Assembly: GCF_003703975.1 (NCBI RefSeq)
Contig: NZ_ML112622.1
Span: 125,971 to 189,970, forward strand
Length of the DNA stretch: 64,000 bases
From: Larkinella soli
GTDB lineage: Bacteria; Bacteroidota; Bacteroidia; Cytophagales; Spirosomataceae
Direction of reading: 5' to 3'
Positions 54,643-63,276 of this stretch are shown here, piece by piece. The notes beneath the pieces were generated by a model, which saw only the letters and a list, made by a program, of their open reading frames with translations, was not told the origin of the DNA and did no database searches. Numbering within the stretch: the stretch's first letter is position 1; the number at the start of each line of letters is the position of its first letter. The translations under genes and the position numbers were made by a program.

Positions 54643-55055
54643 TATTTTTTACTTTCCATGTACGATTGTAAAATAATCACGGCGCTGACCTTGTCGATAT
54701 TGCCTTTTTCCCGGCGGTCCTTCTTTTTGGTCCCGGCCGCGATCATGGCCTGAAGGGCCATGGCGGACGTAAACCGCTCATCGTGCCAGTGGACCGGGAG
54801 GTCCGGGAAAGCCGCCTTCAGCTTTTCGGCAAACGCCCGGACCCGGGGCGTGTTGTCGGTATCCGAGCCGTCCAGTCGCCGGGGCAGCCCCAGCACGAAG
54901 GCCTCCACCGGCTCTGCGGCCGCATACCGCTTCAGGTAGTCCAGCAACTGATGCGTCGGAACCGTCTCCAGGGCGGACGCAATGATCTGAAGCGGGTCGG
55001 TCACCGCCAGACCGGTGCGTTTGGAGCCGTAATCGATTGCCAGCAAGCGAGCCAA
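54642..55055 (-). CDS. ruvX: RuvX/YqgF putative pre-16S rRNA nuclease
   Basis: The 137-residue RNase H-fold protein is of the YqgF family, implicated in 5' maturation of 16S rRNA and proposed as a Holliday-junction resolvase. LLAIDYGSKRTGLAVTDPL gives the first catalytic aspartate (Asp8), FVLGLPRRLDGSD the second strand, HWHDERFTSAMA the acidic motif and IDKVSAVIILQSYME the last. I place the start at TTG 55055 (MARLLAIDYG). An ATG 60 bases upstream is in frame, but it lies in or next to a TAnnTTTG promoter and would add 20 atypical residues. It leads the operon with def and the nitrilase. Confidence 0.92.
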   Translation of the reverse strand: MARLLAIDYGSKRTGLAVTDPLQIIASALETVPTHQLLDYLKRYAAAEPVEAFVLGLPRRLDGSDTDNTPRVRAFAEKLKAAFPDLPVHWHDERFTSAMALQAMIAAGTKKKDRREKGNIDKVSAVIILQSYMESKK

Positions 55056-55104
55056 ATCTTTCGGATGCGAATTAAAAGTGTTGGGGTATGAGTAGATTCG
55101 GGGG

Positions 55105-55112
55105 CAAATATA
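55105..55112 (-). promoter_or_regulatory. Candidate -7 element (TATATTTG) of the ruvX-def-nitrilase operon
   Basis: The minus-strand TATATTTG is a perfect TAnnTTTG 50 bases before the TTG start chosen for ruvX. It overlaps the first codons of the longer frame and so argues for the shorter protein. Confidence 0.45.
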
Positions 55113-55177
55113 CAATTTGGTAACGGCTAATCCTTTCGGAACGGTTCCTTAACTGCTAACTCTTAACAGAACCTCAG

Positions 55178-55675
55178 GTGGTACGGTATCAATTCTGTCC
55201 GCAGTGCGGTCATTCGCTGGTTGCCGGGATGGCCGGAGGGCGCGAGCGCCTGATCTGCTCCCAATCGTGCGGTTACATTTACTGGAACAACCCGCTGCCC
55301 GTGGTCGGCGCCATCGTTGAATACGGTGACGACCAGATCCTTCTGATTCAGAACCGGGGCTGGCCCACCGAGTGGTTCGGCCTCGTGACCGGCTTTCTGG
55401 AACAGGGCGAGGAGCCGGACCAGGCCGTTCTCCGGGAGATCAGGGAGGAAGTCGGGCTGGACGGAGAAATCGTGGAGCGGCTGGGCGTTTACACCTTTTA
55501 CCAGCGCAACGAGATCATTATCGCCTACCATGTCCGGGCCTGGGGCGACATCCGTATGGACGAGGAGGAACTGCAAGCCTATAAACTGGTGCCGGTGGAT
55601 GAACTGAAGCCCTGGCCGTTCGGCACAGGGCCCGCCGTGAAAGACTGGCTGAAGAAGAAAAGAGCATTGTCGTAG
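55178..55675 (+). CDS. Nudix hydrolase with zinc ribbon
   Basis: The 165-residue protein has an N-terminal zinc ribbon (FCPQCGHSL ... CSQSCGYIYW; Cys7, Cys10, Cys27, Cys31) and a Nudix domain. The complete box G-x5-E-x7-RE-x2-EE-xG is GFLEQGEEPDQAVLREIREE followed by VGL. The layout resembles the second half of NADH pyrophosphatase NudC, but the NudC-specific SQPWPFP motif is missing, so the substrate is uncertain (an NDP-sugar or dinucleotide is plausible). The start is GTG at 55178, directly before the first ribbon cysteine. It ends 4 bases from the convergent VOC gene. Confidence 0.87.
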   Translation: MVRYQFCPQCGHSLVAGMAGGRERLICSQSCGYIYWNNPLPVVGAIVEYGDDQILLIQNRGWPTEWFGLVTGFLEQGEEPDQAVLREIREEVGLDGEIVERLGVYTFYQRNEIIIAYHVRAWGDIRMDEEELQAYKLVPVDELKPWPFGTGPAVKDWLKKKRALS

Positions 55676-55679
55676 CCCC

Positions 55680-56063
55680 TCAGGCGGTTTCCGGCGCCGA
55701 ATAGGTGACGATATCGATGCCGATGCCGTTCGGATCGACCACCGCGAAATGCCGGTCGCCCCAGGGCTCGTCCCGCAGTTCGATCTCCACCGGCACGCCG
55801 AGCGCCCGGATGCGTTCATATTCCGCATCGACATTGTCCACCTCCACCGTCAGAAACACACCCGCACCCGCGAAGGGTTTCTGAAAAATCGGCCGCTGCG
55901 AAGGGTGATCCGGCAGCAGAAAGCCGAGTTCGGCCTGGCGGTTGGGGCTGTACATCAGGAGGTAAAATTCATTTTCAAACGTCACCCCGAAGTTCAGGAC
56001 CCGCTCGTAGAAAGCCCGGGTTTCGGCGAGTTTGTCGGTCACGATGCCTGCGTTCAGTTTCAT
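55680..56063 (-). CDS. VOC-superfamily protein (glyoxalase/bleomycin-resistance fold)
   Basis: The 127-residue protein has the two beta-alpha-beta3 halves of the vicinal oxygen chelate fold: AGIVTDKLAETRAFYERVLNF with FENEFYLLMYS in half one, and GVFLTVEVDNVDAEYERIRA with RHFAVVDPNGIGIDIVTY in half two. Small VOC proteins range from glyoxalases to drug-binding proteins, and the metal ligands are incomplete here, so no activity is assigned. The start MKLNAGIVT fits the fold; an earlier in-frame ATG adds ten unstructured residues. The WYL regulator upstream on the same strand (77 bases) may control it. Confidence 0.83.
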   Translation of the reverse strand: MKLNAGIVTDKLAETRAFYERVLNFGVTFENEFYLLMYSPNRQAELGFLLPDHPSQRPIFQKPFAGAGVFLTVEVDNVDAEYERIRALGVPVEIELRDEPWGDRHFAVVDPNGIGIDIVTYSAPETA

Positions 56064-56140
56064 GGGAATGGAATTTGGTTGAACCTGAGGCAAAGGAAAG
56101 GCAGGACGGTGACAACCGTATGTCAGCAGGGTTTCCCCGT

Positions 56141-57100
56141 TCAGGAAGTTATGTTTTCAGTCAGGTAATGCCGCTGCACTTCCAGGGCCAGCTTCCGGAG
56201 TTCGTCCTTCAGGGCGTCGGAGGTTTCGACGGTCACGGCGCTGCCGAACATCAGCAGCCAGCGGCCCATGCCTTCCGGGTACTGGGTCAGGAACCGCATC
56301 CGGACCCGGCCGCCGGCTTCCTCCTCCGACACGAAACCGTAGGTGTATTTAGTCTCCGCGCAATACCGCACCGCCGACCGGTGAAAGTCCACCACCACTT
56401 CCTGCAGATTCTGCGTTCGGCGGACCATTTCCAGATAGGCCGGTAGAGAAATCAGGTTTTGTTTGGAATACCGGCTTCCGGTCGGCTGGAGACGGCGGAT
56501 GCGTTCGACCCGGAAGTCGCGGTAATCCTGCCGGAGCCGGCAGAAGGCGATCAGATGCCAGCCCGTCCCGTAATGATACAACCCCACCGGCTCCACTTCC
56601 CGCCGGGTGGTCTCTTCGTTGTAACTCGAATAATACTCGATCTCCAGCACCTGACACTGCACGATCGCCTGCTGAATCCCGTTGAGCAGGCCGTCCGAAA
56701 AGGCCGGCGCCGACGGATGCCGGTGGACGTGCACGCGGGGTTCAAGGTCCTCCAGATGCTCCTGGTCATGGCGCTTCAGCACCGACTTGATCTTGTACAG
56801 CGCCGAGGCAAACTCGGTCTGCACGGACGCATCCGTCCACTTCTCGATCAGCTTGCCGCCCAGCAGCAGGGCGCCGGCTTCCTCGCGGGTCAGCATGACC
56901 GGGGGCAGGTGGTAGTTCTCCAGAAAATAACCGATCCCGGCTTCAGCCCCGATCGGCACCCCGGCCTCCTCCAGCGCCCGAACGTCGCGATACACCGTCC
57001 GCAGGCTGATCCCGAAGCGGTCGGCCAGTTCCTGGGCTCTGACGACCCGCTTCGTCTGAAGATGAATCAAAATGGCGGTGAGTCGGTCGATGCGGTTCAT
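56141..57100 (-). CDS. YafY-type WYL-domain transcriptional regulator
   Basis: The 319-residue protein has an N-terminal HTH_11 winged helix (about 1-60, RAQELADRFGISLRTVYRDV). A WYL domain (about 130-205, with HYGTGWHLIAFCRLRQDYRD holding the W-H-L variant of the signature and FRVERIRRL) and a WCX C-terminus (about 240-315) follow. It is shorter than, and not closely similar to, the WYL regulator at 8033. The start MNRIDRLTAI was chosen because the longer frame begins inside a TACCTTTG promoter. The following VOC gene is its likely operon partner. Confidence 0.87.
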   Translation of the reverse strand: MNRIDRLTAILIHLQTKRVVRAQELADRFGISLRTVYRDVRALEEAGVPIGAEAGIGYFLENYHLPPVMLTREEAGALLLGGKLIEKWTDASVQTEFASALYKIKSVLKRHDQEHLEDLEPRVHVHRHPSAPAFSDGLLNGIQQAIVQCQVLEIEYYSSYNEETTRREVEPVGLYHYGTGWHLIAFCRLRQDYRDFRVERIRRLQPTGSRYSKQNLISLPAYLEMVRRTQNLQEVVVDFHRSAVRYCAETKYTYGFVSEEEAGGRVRMRFLTQYPEGMGRWLLMFGSAVTVETSDALKDELRKLALEVQRHYLTENITS

Positions 57101-57121
57101 GCGAAAAGAGGGCTTGACGAA

Positions 57122-57129
57122 CAAAGGTA
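57122..57129 (-). promoter_or_regulatory. Candidate -7 element (TACCTTTG) for the WYL regulator
   Basis: The minus-strand TACCTTTG is a perfect TAnnTTTG 22 bases before the chosen start codon; no -33 TTG at 19-21 bases. Confidence 0.42.
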
Positions 57130-57289
57130 ACCAATGCGGCCGTCAGCCGCCAGTCGAACCGGTTTCGGCCGAAGGGTGATTTTTTTTTCGGAGCCGCGTG
57201 GGGGTATCCGCCGGCTGGGCGGTCATAGTACCAGAACCGGCTGACGGAAGCCGCCGGCTACGACACAAAACCATACACACACAAATACT

Positions 57290-58393
57290 ATGAAGAAGTT
57301 ACTTTTATCGATCAGCACCGTATTAGGACTTGCCTCATCGCTTTACGCTCAGGATATGGATTCGCTTCGTTCGCAGCTGAACGAGGCCCGGAAAAACCGC
57401 TACCCCAGCCGCATCGCCCAGGTCGGGTTCGTACCGCCCCTGAGCACCAACGGCCTGGAGAATGCCAGGGTATCCAATCATTTGTCGATCAACCTTCTGG
57501 GCGGATATGCCGCTGCGCTGGACGGGGTTGAATTCAGCGGCTTGTTCAGTCTGGAGAAAGATTATGCGAAAGGAGCCCAGTTCTCCGGCATTTTCAACGG
57601 CGTCCGGAACGAACTCGACGGGGCGCAGTTCGGCGGGATCGCCAACGCCGTGGGCGGGTCGGCTTTCGGCGCACAGTTCGCCGGGATATCCAACACGGTG
57701 GGCGGCCCGATGAAGGGGGCCCAGTTTGCCGGGATTGCCAACGTGGTCGGGAAGCAGGCCCGGGGCCTTCAGGTGGCCGGCATCGCCAATGTCGCCTACT
57801 CGATCGACGGGGTGCAGATCGCCGGCATCGCCAACGTCGCCAAACGGGTTCGGGGCACGCAGATCGGCCTGATCAACGTGGCCGAAACCGTCGAGGGCGC
57901 ACAGATCGGTCTGCTCAGCATCGCCCGCAACGGCTACCGCCGGTTCGAGGTCTGGGCCGGTGACGCCCTTTACGCCAACATGGGACTCAAAATGGGCGGC
58001 AACACCAAATTCTATAACATCCTGGCCGTCGGGGCCACCTTCCCGACCGGCGACAAAACCCGCTGGGGATACGGGTACGGGATCGGAACGAACCAGCCGC
58101 TCGGCAAACGCAATCAGCTGAGCATCGAAGGTATCGCCTACCAGATCCACGAAGAAGGCACCAGTTGGGACTACCTGAATATGCTGAACCAGGTGCGGCT
58201 CAGCTTCATTTTCCCGATCCATAACCGGCTCGCCCTAACCGTCACCCCGACCTTCAACGTCCAGGTGACCGATCTGGAAACCGGCGAGGGCATCGGCACG
58301 AAGTGGGTCAAGTGGGACGTGTACGACCGGACGTTCAACGACCGCACCCGCGTCCGGATGTGGCCGGGCCTGAACGTAGGGATCCAGTTCTGA
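57290..58393 (+). CDS. Exported protein with tandem 14-16-residue repeats (LA_2272-like)
   Basis: The 367-residue protein has a signal peptide (KLLLSISTVLGLASSLYA). Residues about 76-225 hold at least eight repeats of the form G-x-Q-[FIV]-[AG]-G-I-x-N-x-[VA], for example AQFGGIANAVGGSAFG, AQFAGISNTVGGPMKG and VQIAGIANVAKRVRG. The period is 16 residues at first and then 15 and 14. The regular Q-I-G-I-N pattern suggests a stacked beta-solenoid. The last 140 residues look like amphipathic beta strands ending in GLNVGIQF, compatible with an outer-membrane barrel. Related repeats are known in the LA_2272 surface family of Leptospira; function unknown. The repeats show also at DNA level. Confidence 0.8.
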   Translation: MKKLLLSISTVLGLASSLYAQDMDSLRSQLNEARKNRYPSRIAQVGFVPPLSTNGLENARVSNHLSINLLGGYAAALDGVEFSGLFSLEKDYAKGAQFSGIFNGVRNELDGAQFGGIANAVGGSAFGAQFAGISNTVGGPMKGAQFAGIANVVGKQARGLQVAGIANVAYSIDGVQIAGIANVAKRVRGTQIGLINVAETVEGAQIGLLSIARNGYRRFEVWAGDALYANMGLKMGGNTKFYNILAVGATFPTGDKTRWGYGYGIGTNQPLGKRNQLSIEGIAYQIHEEGTSWDYLNMLNQVRLSFIFPIHNRLALTVTPTFNVQVTDLETGEGIGTKWVKWDVYDRTFNDRTRVRMWPGLNVGIQF

Positions 58394-58435
58394 CGACAAC
58401 CGTCGTAGCAAACCCGTTTTTCAGGGTACAACCGG

Positions 58436-58470
58436 ATCGGTTGAGGGCCAGGTGCTTTCAACCGATTTTT
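58436..58470. terminator. Terminator between convergent genes
   Basis: ATCGGTTGA (58436-58444) and TCAACCGAT (58458-58466) make a perfect 9-bp stem with a 13-base loop, followed by TTTTC on the plus strand. Confidence 0.65.
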
Positions 58471-58503
58471 CTTTTCACCGACCCGGTCGTATCCTGCTCC
58501 GGT

Positions 58504-59832
58504 CTACACCACCGGGTTCCAGCCTTTCTCGTAACTCCGGCGCCAGAGTTTGGCGGCCTCCTTGTCGTTCAGGATGTGGCCGTTGGCCGGGTCGGTCTGG
58601 AGCGTGTGGCCCGTGCGCTGCGAAATGTTCGCCAGGTGGCACAGCAGCACCGATTTATGTCCTTCGGCAATGTCGGAATTGGGTTTGGCCTTGCCCCGGA
58701 TGCTTTCCAGGAAGTTTTCGAGGTGGTAGGCGTCGAGCCGCTCACCGCCCGCGCTGACCGCATTGGTGGCGGTATTGGCCGGTTCGTCGCCTTTCACTTC
58801 TTTGATTACTTTCCCGTCCAGGCCCAGAATCTGATACCCCGGGCCGCTCTGGGTGGCCGCCAGCGCCCCTTTATCGCCGTAGATGATGAAACCCCGGCCG
58901 CTTTTCTCGATGGAATTCGGCTGGCAGCTCCGGCCCTCCCACGTAATCAGCTTGTTGCCGAACTCGAAATTGGCGATCTGCGTGTCGGGCGTTTCCCAGT
59001 CGTCGCCCTGGAAGGCATACCGCCCGCCCGACGAATTGACTTTGGTCGGAAAATCGACGCCCAGCATCCAGCGGCAGCAGTCGATTTCGTGCGTTCCGTT
59101 GTTGCAGGCTTCGCCGGTACCCCAGTTCCAGAACCAGTGCCAGTTGTAGTGGACCACGTTGTCGTGGTACGGCCGGCGAAGGGCCGGTCCCTGCCAGAGT
59201 TCCCAGTCGAGCGTAGCCGGAACGGCAATCGGTTTTCCCTTGCCGATGGGTTTCCGGTTGTTGTAATACCAGCAGCGGGCGAAATACGGGTTGCCGATGG
59301 CGCCCTCACGCACTTCCTGGGCCGCCTGTTGGAGCGTGGGCCACGACCGGCGCTGGTTGCCCATCTGCACAATGCGGTTGTTCTTGCGGGCCGCTTCGGT
59401 CAGCCATTCGCCCTCCTGCGGGTTGTGACCGCAGGGTTTTTCGACGTAAACGTGCTTTCCGGCCGCGCAGGCCATGATGCCCGCCGGCGCGTGCCAGTGG
59501 TCGGGCATGGCGATGGCGACGGCATCCAGGTCCTTCTGTTCCAGCAGTTTCCGAATGTCCTTGATGACGGTCGGCTTGCGTTTCTGACCGGCTTTTTCAA
59601 CGGCCTTCAAACCGTTGGCGATGGCGCCGTCCTCCACGTCGCAGATGTAGGCCACCTCGGCCCCCTGGAGCTTGGAAAAGATGCTCGACAGCCAGCTTCC
59701 GCGCGAATTGACGCCGATCACGGCCACATTGACTTTCTCGTTCGGTGCGTTCTTCCCGAACACGGAGAAAGGAAGAATCTGCGTTGCCAGGCCCGCAGCG
59801 GCCGTTTGCTGAATAAACGTTCGACGTTTCAT
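58504..59832 (-). CDS. Exported Gfo/Idh/MocA-family oxidoreductase
   Basis: The 442-residue protein has a short signal (MKRRTFIQQTAAAGLATQIL; RR followed by TFIQQ, Tat-like). A Rossmann domain (VNVAVIGVNSRGSWLSSIF) and the family motif HVYVEKPCGHNPQEGEW with the conserved EKP lysine follow. The C-terminal domain has the GTHEIDCCRWMLGVD active-site stretch with the conserved D/H pair. It differs clearly from the homologue at 9762. The GMC oxidoreductase gene ends 1 base upstream, so both are made from one mRNA, suggesting a joint oxidative pathway for an external sugar (inference). Confidence 0.88.
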   Translation of the reverse strand: MKRRTFIQQTAAAGLATQILPFSVFGKNAPNEKVNVAVIGVNSRGSWLSSIFSKLQGAEVAYICDVEDGAIANGLKAVEKAGQKRKPTVIKDIRKLLEQKDLDAVAIAMPDHWHAPAGIMACAAGKHVYVEKPCGHNPQEGEWLTEAARKNNRIVQMGNQRRSWPTLQQAAQEVREGAIGNPYFARCWYYNNRKPIGKGKPIAVPATLDWELWQGPALRRPYHDNVVHYNWHWFWNWGTGEACNNGTHEIDCCRWMLGVDFPTKVNSSGGRYAFQGDDWETPDTQIANFEFGNKLITWEGRSCQPNSIEKSGRGFIIYGDKGALAATQSGPGYQILGLDGKVIKEVKGDEPANTATNAVSAGGERLDAYHLENFLESIRGKAKPNSDIAEGHKSVLLCHLANISQRTGHTLQTDPANGHILNDKEAAKLWRRSYEKGWNPVV

Positions 59833-59833
59833 G

Positions 59834-61558
59834 TTAAAGGTTTTGTTTCTTCATTTCCTTCACGGCATAATCGGCGGCCCGCGCCGTCAGGGCCATATAG
59901 GTGAGCGAGGGATTCTGGCAGGCCGACGAAGCCATGCTGGAACCGTCCGTGACGAATACGTTTTTGACGGCGTGCATCTGGTTCCAGCCGTTCAACACCG
60001 AAGTTTTCGGGTCTTTGCCCATCCGGCACGTACCCATCTCATGGATCGCCAGCCCCGGTGCCTGGTGGTTGTCGAAGGCCGAGGTGACCCGGATGCCGGC
60101 GGCTTCCATCATTTCCTGCGCCTGCCGGATGGCGTCGAGAGTCATTTTGTCCTCGTTCTCACTCCACTGGCAGTCGATGTCGAGCGTCGGCATGCCCCAT
60201 TCATCCTTTTTGGCAGGGTTCAGCCGGACATGGTTTTCGAACCGGGGCAGCATCTCGCCCATGGCCGTCATCCCGAAGGTCCAGACGCCCGGCTTGGTCA
60301 GTTCTTCCTTGAACTCCGCCCCGAAGCCTTCCATGCAGATGCCCCGCCCCCAGCTGTCGCGGCCCCCTCCGCAGGCATAGGCATACCCCCGGACGAAGTC
60401 TTTCTGCTTATCGTTCAGCACGTTCCGGAAGCGGGGCACGTAGGTGCCGGTCGGCCGGCGGCCGTAATAGTATTTCTGGTCGAATTCTTTCCCTTCATAT
60501 ACCCCGGCTACGCGGCCCCGGTAGTTGTGATCCATCAGGTAATGCCCCAGCGCCCCGCTGTCGTTGCCCAGCCCGTTCGGAAATCGCCGGGAAGTCGAAT
60601 TCAGCAGCAGGAGCGTCGAGTTCAGGGTGGCCGCATTGACGAAGATGACGCGGGCGAAGTATTCGCTCGTTTCCTTCGTGTTGGTGTCGATCACCCGCAC
60701 GCCCGTGGCCCGGCCTTTCTGCTCGTCGTAGAGGACCGACTGGACCACGGAAAAGGGCCGGAGGGTCAGGCGGCCGGTTCGGGCGGCTGCGGGCAGCGTG
60801 GCCGAATTGCTGCTGAAGTAGGCGCCGTACGGACAGCCCCGGGCGCACCAGCTCCGGGCCTGGCAGTCGCTGCGGCCGAGGTCCAGATGGACTTTCTGCG
60901 CCTTGCTGAGGTTGGCCGTCCGGCTCATGATGAAATGCCGGTCCGGAAACTTTTTGTCCACGACAGACTTGAAATGTTTTTCAAGGCAGTTCATTTCGAA
61001 GGCCGGCAGAAACTCGCCGTCGGGCAGGGTTTCCAGGCCGTCGCGGTTTCCGGAAACACCCGCAAACTTTTCGACGTAGCTGTACCACGGAGCGAGGTCG
61101 GCGTAGCGGATCGGCCAGTCGACGCCGAAGCCGTCGCGGGCGTTGTCCTCAAAATTAAAACCGGCCCAGCGCTGGGTCCACCGCGACCAGATCAGCGATT
61201 TACCGCCCACCTGATAGCCGCGAATCCAGTCGAACGGTTTTACCTGAGTGTAGGGGTGTTCGTGATCTTTGACAAAAAAATGGCCGGAGTATTCGTTGAA
61301 GACGTAATTGGCTTTGGCGGCCACCGGACTCTTTTCGAGCAGGTCGAGCGGAAGCCGCCCACGGTGGGCCATCTCCCACGGGTTCGACATCGTAGTCGGG
61401 TAGTCGGTGACGTGTTCGACAGGTCGGCCCCGTTCCAGAACGAGCGTTCGCAGGCCCTTCTGCGTTAGTTCCCGGGCGGCCCAGCCTCCGCTGATGCCGG
61501 AACCGATCACGATGGCATCGTAGGTGTTTTGCCGGGCGGCTTTCAGATTCAGGTTCAT
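59834..61558 (-). CDS. GMC-family FAD oxidoreductase
   Basis: The 574-residue flavoprotein has the FAD motif DAIVIGSGISGGWAARELTQ and substrate-side GYQVGGKSLIWSRWTQRW. A cysteine-containing loop SDCQARSWCARGCPYGAYF and the C-terminal active site LAIHEMGTCRMG with NVFVTDGSSMASSACQNPSL complete the family pattern. It is of the gluconate/2-keto-gluconate dehydrogenase large-subunit type. The usual small subunit 3 partner is not adjacent, and no twin-arginine signal is visible, so if exported it would need a partner encoded elsewhere. It precedes the Gfo/Idh/MocA gene by one base. The substrate is probably a sugar or polyol. Confidence 0.9.
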   Translation of the reverse strand: MNLNLKAARQNTYDAIVIGSGISGGWAARELTQKGLRTLVLERGRPVEHVTDYPTTMSNPWEMAHRGRLPLDLLEKSPVAAKANYVFNEYSGHFFVKDHEHPYTQVKPFDWIRGYQVGGKSLIWSRWTQRWAGFNFEDNARDGFGVDWPIRYADLAPWYSYVEKFAGVSGNRDGLETLPDGEFLPAFEMNCLEKHFKSVVDKKFPDRHFIMSRTANLSKAQKVHLDLGRSDCQARSWCARGCPYGAYFSSNSATLPAAARTGRLTLRPFSVVQSVLYDEQKGRATGVRVIDTNTKETSEYFARVIFVNAATLNSTLLLLNSTSRRFPNGLGNDSGALGHYLMDHNYRGRVAGVYEGKEFDQKYYYGRRPTGTYVPRFRNVLNDKQKDFVRGYAYACGGGRDSWGRGICMEGFGAEFKEELTKPGVWTFGMTAMGEMLPRFENHVRLNPAKKDEWGMPTLDIDCQWSENEDKMTLDAIRQAQEMMEAAGIRVTSAFDNHQAPGLAIHEMGTCRMGKDPKTSVLNGWNQMHAVKNVFVTDGSSMASSACQNPSLTYMALTARAADYAVKEMKKQNL

Positions 61559-61749
61559 GGGTTTACATTTAAATAGCGGCCAATAACCTCCCGTTCCTAC
61601 CGTTAACTGGAAGTCGGCCGGGCCGGGAATCAGTTTGTTATCCGGGTTGTTACGTAAGAAGAAAAATATTTCGGAAATTTACTGCCTGTCGAAATCCGGT
61701 CGCCGGCTACCCGACTGGCTAAACCCCGAACCCACGGTTCGGCCCCACA

Positions 61750-62019
61750 ATGGATACCCGTTTAATTGAAAAAGCATCCGGCGCCATCGCCGATAAATAC
61801 CGACTCCAGATTCTGGTCACCCTTTCCGAGAAAGGCTCCATGAACAGTTCCGATATTCAGGAAATGACCGGGCTGTCGCAGCCCTGCGTGTCCCACCACG
61901 TCAAGACCCTGATCGACAGTGGGTTGGTCAATGCCCAGAAAGAAGGCCGGAACCTGAACATCAGCCTGAATAAGGAAGCCATCAAGGACCTGTCCGGCTT
62001 CCTGACGAAGCTGACTTAA
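61750..62019 (+). CDS. ArsR-type winged-helix regulator
   Basis: The 89-residue protein is a single winged helix: KYRLQILVTLSEKGSMNSSD, recognition helix SQPCVSHHVKTLIDSGLV and wing AQKEGRNLNISLN. It lacks the cysteine metal sites of classical ArsR, so it likely senses something else or acts through redox or protein partners. The old yellow enzyme gene begins 85 bases downstream in the same direction and is its likely target or operon partner. Confidence 0.86.
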   Translation: MDTRLIEKASGAIADKYRLQILVTLSEKGSMNSSDIQEMTGLSQPCVSHHVKTLIDSGLVNAQKEGRNLNISLNKEAIKDLSGFLTKLT

Positions 62020-62104
62020 AAATTTTTAACAAAACATCCAAACTTTTAAATGTATAGATGCGTTATCCCACCGAATCACCACTCAAAAAGTTAAAGATAC
62101 GGTT

Positions 62105-63196
62105 ATGAGCAACCTGTTATTCTCTCCGGCCAGACTGGGCAACCTGACACTTACCAACCACATCGCCATGGCGCCGATGACGCGGAGCCGGGCCTTCAAC
62201 AACATCCCGAACGAACTGATCGCCACTTATTACGCCCAGCGGGCTACGGCCGGTCTGCTGATTACCGAAGGCACTTCCCCCTCGCCGAACGGCCTGGGCT
62301 ATTCCCGGATTCCGGGCCTCTTCAGCCCCGAGCAGATCGCCGGCTGGAAACTCGTCACGAAGGCCGTTCATGACAGGGGCGGGCATATTTTCGTGCAGCT
62401 CATGCATACGGGCCGCGTCGCCCACCCGCTGAACCTTCCCGTTGGTGCGGAAGTCGTGGGTCCGTCGGCCGTGGCGGCCGAAGGCATGATGTGGACCGAC
62501 CAGGAAGGCCCCAAACCGAACGCCACCCCCCGCGAGCTGACCACTGAAGAAGTGAAAGCCGTTATTCAGGAATTTGTGCAGGCATCGAAAAATGCCGTTG
62601 AAGCCGGTTTCGACGGCGTCGAACTGCACGGTGCCAACGGCTACCTGATCGAGCAGTTCATTCACCCGGCCAGCAACCGCCGGACCGACGAATACGGCGG
62701 CAGCATCGAAAACCGCGCCCGTTTCGCCCTCGAAGTGGCCGAACAGGTCGTCCGGGCCATCGGGAAAGAACGCGTCGGCATCCGGCTTTCGCCCTACGGC
62801 GTGGCCAACGACCTGCCCCATTATCCCGAAATCGAAGAAACTTACACCTACCTGGCCGAAAAACTGAACGACCTCGGTATCGTTTACATCCACCTCGTCG
62901 ATCACTCGGCCATGGGCGCCCCGGCCGTGGCCCCGTCGACGGTGAAAGCCGTCCGCGAACGGTTTAAAAATACGTTGATCCTCAGCGGCAACTACAACGC
63001 CGAACGCGGTGAAGCCGACCTGCAGAGCGGACTCGCCGACCTGATCGCCATCGGCCGGCCGTTCATCTCCAACCCGGACCTTGTTGAACGGCTGGCTACC
63101 GGCACCGAACTGGCTCAGCCCGACCCATCCACCTTCTACGTCGGGGGCGAAAAAGGCTACATCGATTACCCGGCCCTGGTCGAAGCGTCGGTCTAA
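62105..63196 (+). CDS. Alkene reductase, old yellow enzyme family (NemA-like)
   Basis: The 363-residue flavoprotein uses FMN and NAD(P)H to reduce activated C=C bonds and nitro compounds. It has ARLGNLTLTNHIAMAPMTRS at the start, LMHTGRVAHPLN, the catalytic HxxN (His175, Asn178) with Tyr180 in GVELHGANGYLIEQF, and the C-terminal FMN phosphate site LIAIGRPFISNPDLV. This is the classical class of OYE, of standard length. Regulation by the upstream ArsR-type protein would parallel electrophile-responsive nemR-nemA (inference). Confidence 0.94.
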   Translation: MSNLLFSPARLGNLTLTNHIAMAPMTRSRAFNNIPNELIATYYAQRATAGLLITEGTSPSPNGLGYSRIPGLFSPEQIAGWKLVTKAVHDRGGHIFVQLMHTGRVAHPLNLPVGAEVVGPSAVAAEGMMWTDQEGPKPNATPRELTTEEVKAVIQEFVQASKNAVEAGFDGVELHGANGYLIEQFIHPASNRRTDEYGGSIENRARFALEVAEQVVRAIGKERVGIRLSPYGVANDLPHYPEIEETYTYLAEKLNDLGIVYIHLVDHSAMGAPAVAPSTVKAVRERFKNTLILSGNYNAERGEADLQSGLADLIAIGRPFISNPDLVERLATGTELAQPDPSTFYVGGEKGYIDYPALVEASV

Positions 63197-63241
63197 GGCT
63201 CCATTTCATTCAGTATCAGTACTTATGAGGTTAATAAACGG

Positions 63242-63273
63242 AAAAGCCGGAGGCAGTTGCTTCCGGCTTTTTT
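63242..63273. terminator. Bidirectional terminator
   Basis: AAAAGCCGGAGGCA, loop GT, TGCTTCCGGCTTTT form a 14-bp stem with one G-U pair, with T-runs on both strands. It serves the alkene reductase and the convergent esterase gene. Confidence 0.88.
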
Positions 63274-63276
63274 GGC

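Noticed and set aside
57540-57960. Tandem DNA repeats considered as a CRISPR array
   Set aside because: They lie in frame within a protein gene, vary in sequence, and have no spacer pattern or cas genes.
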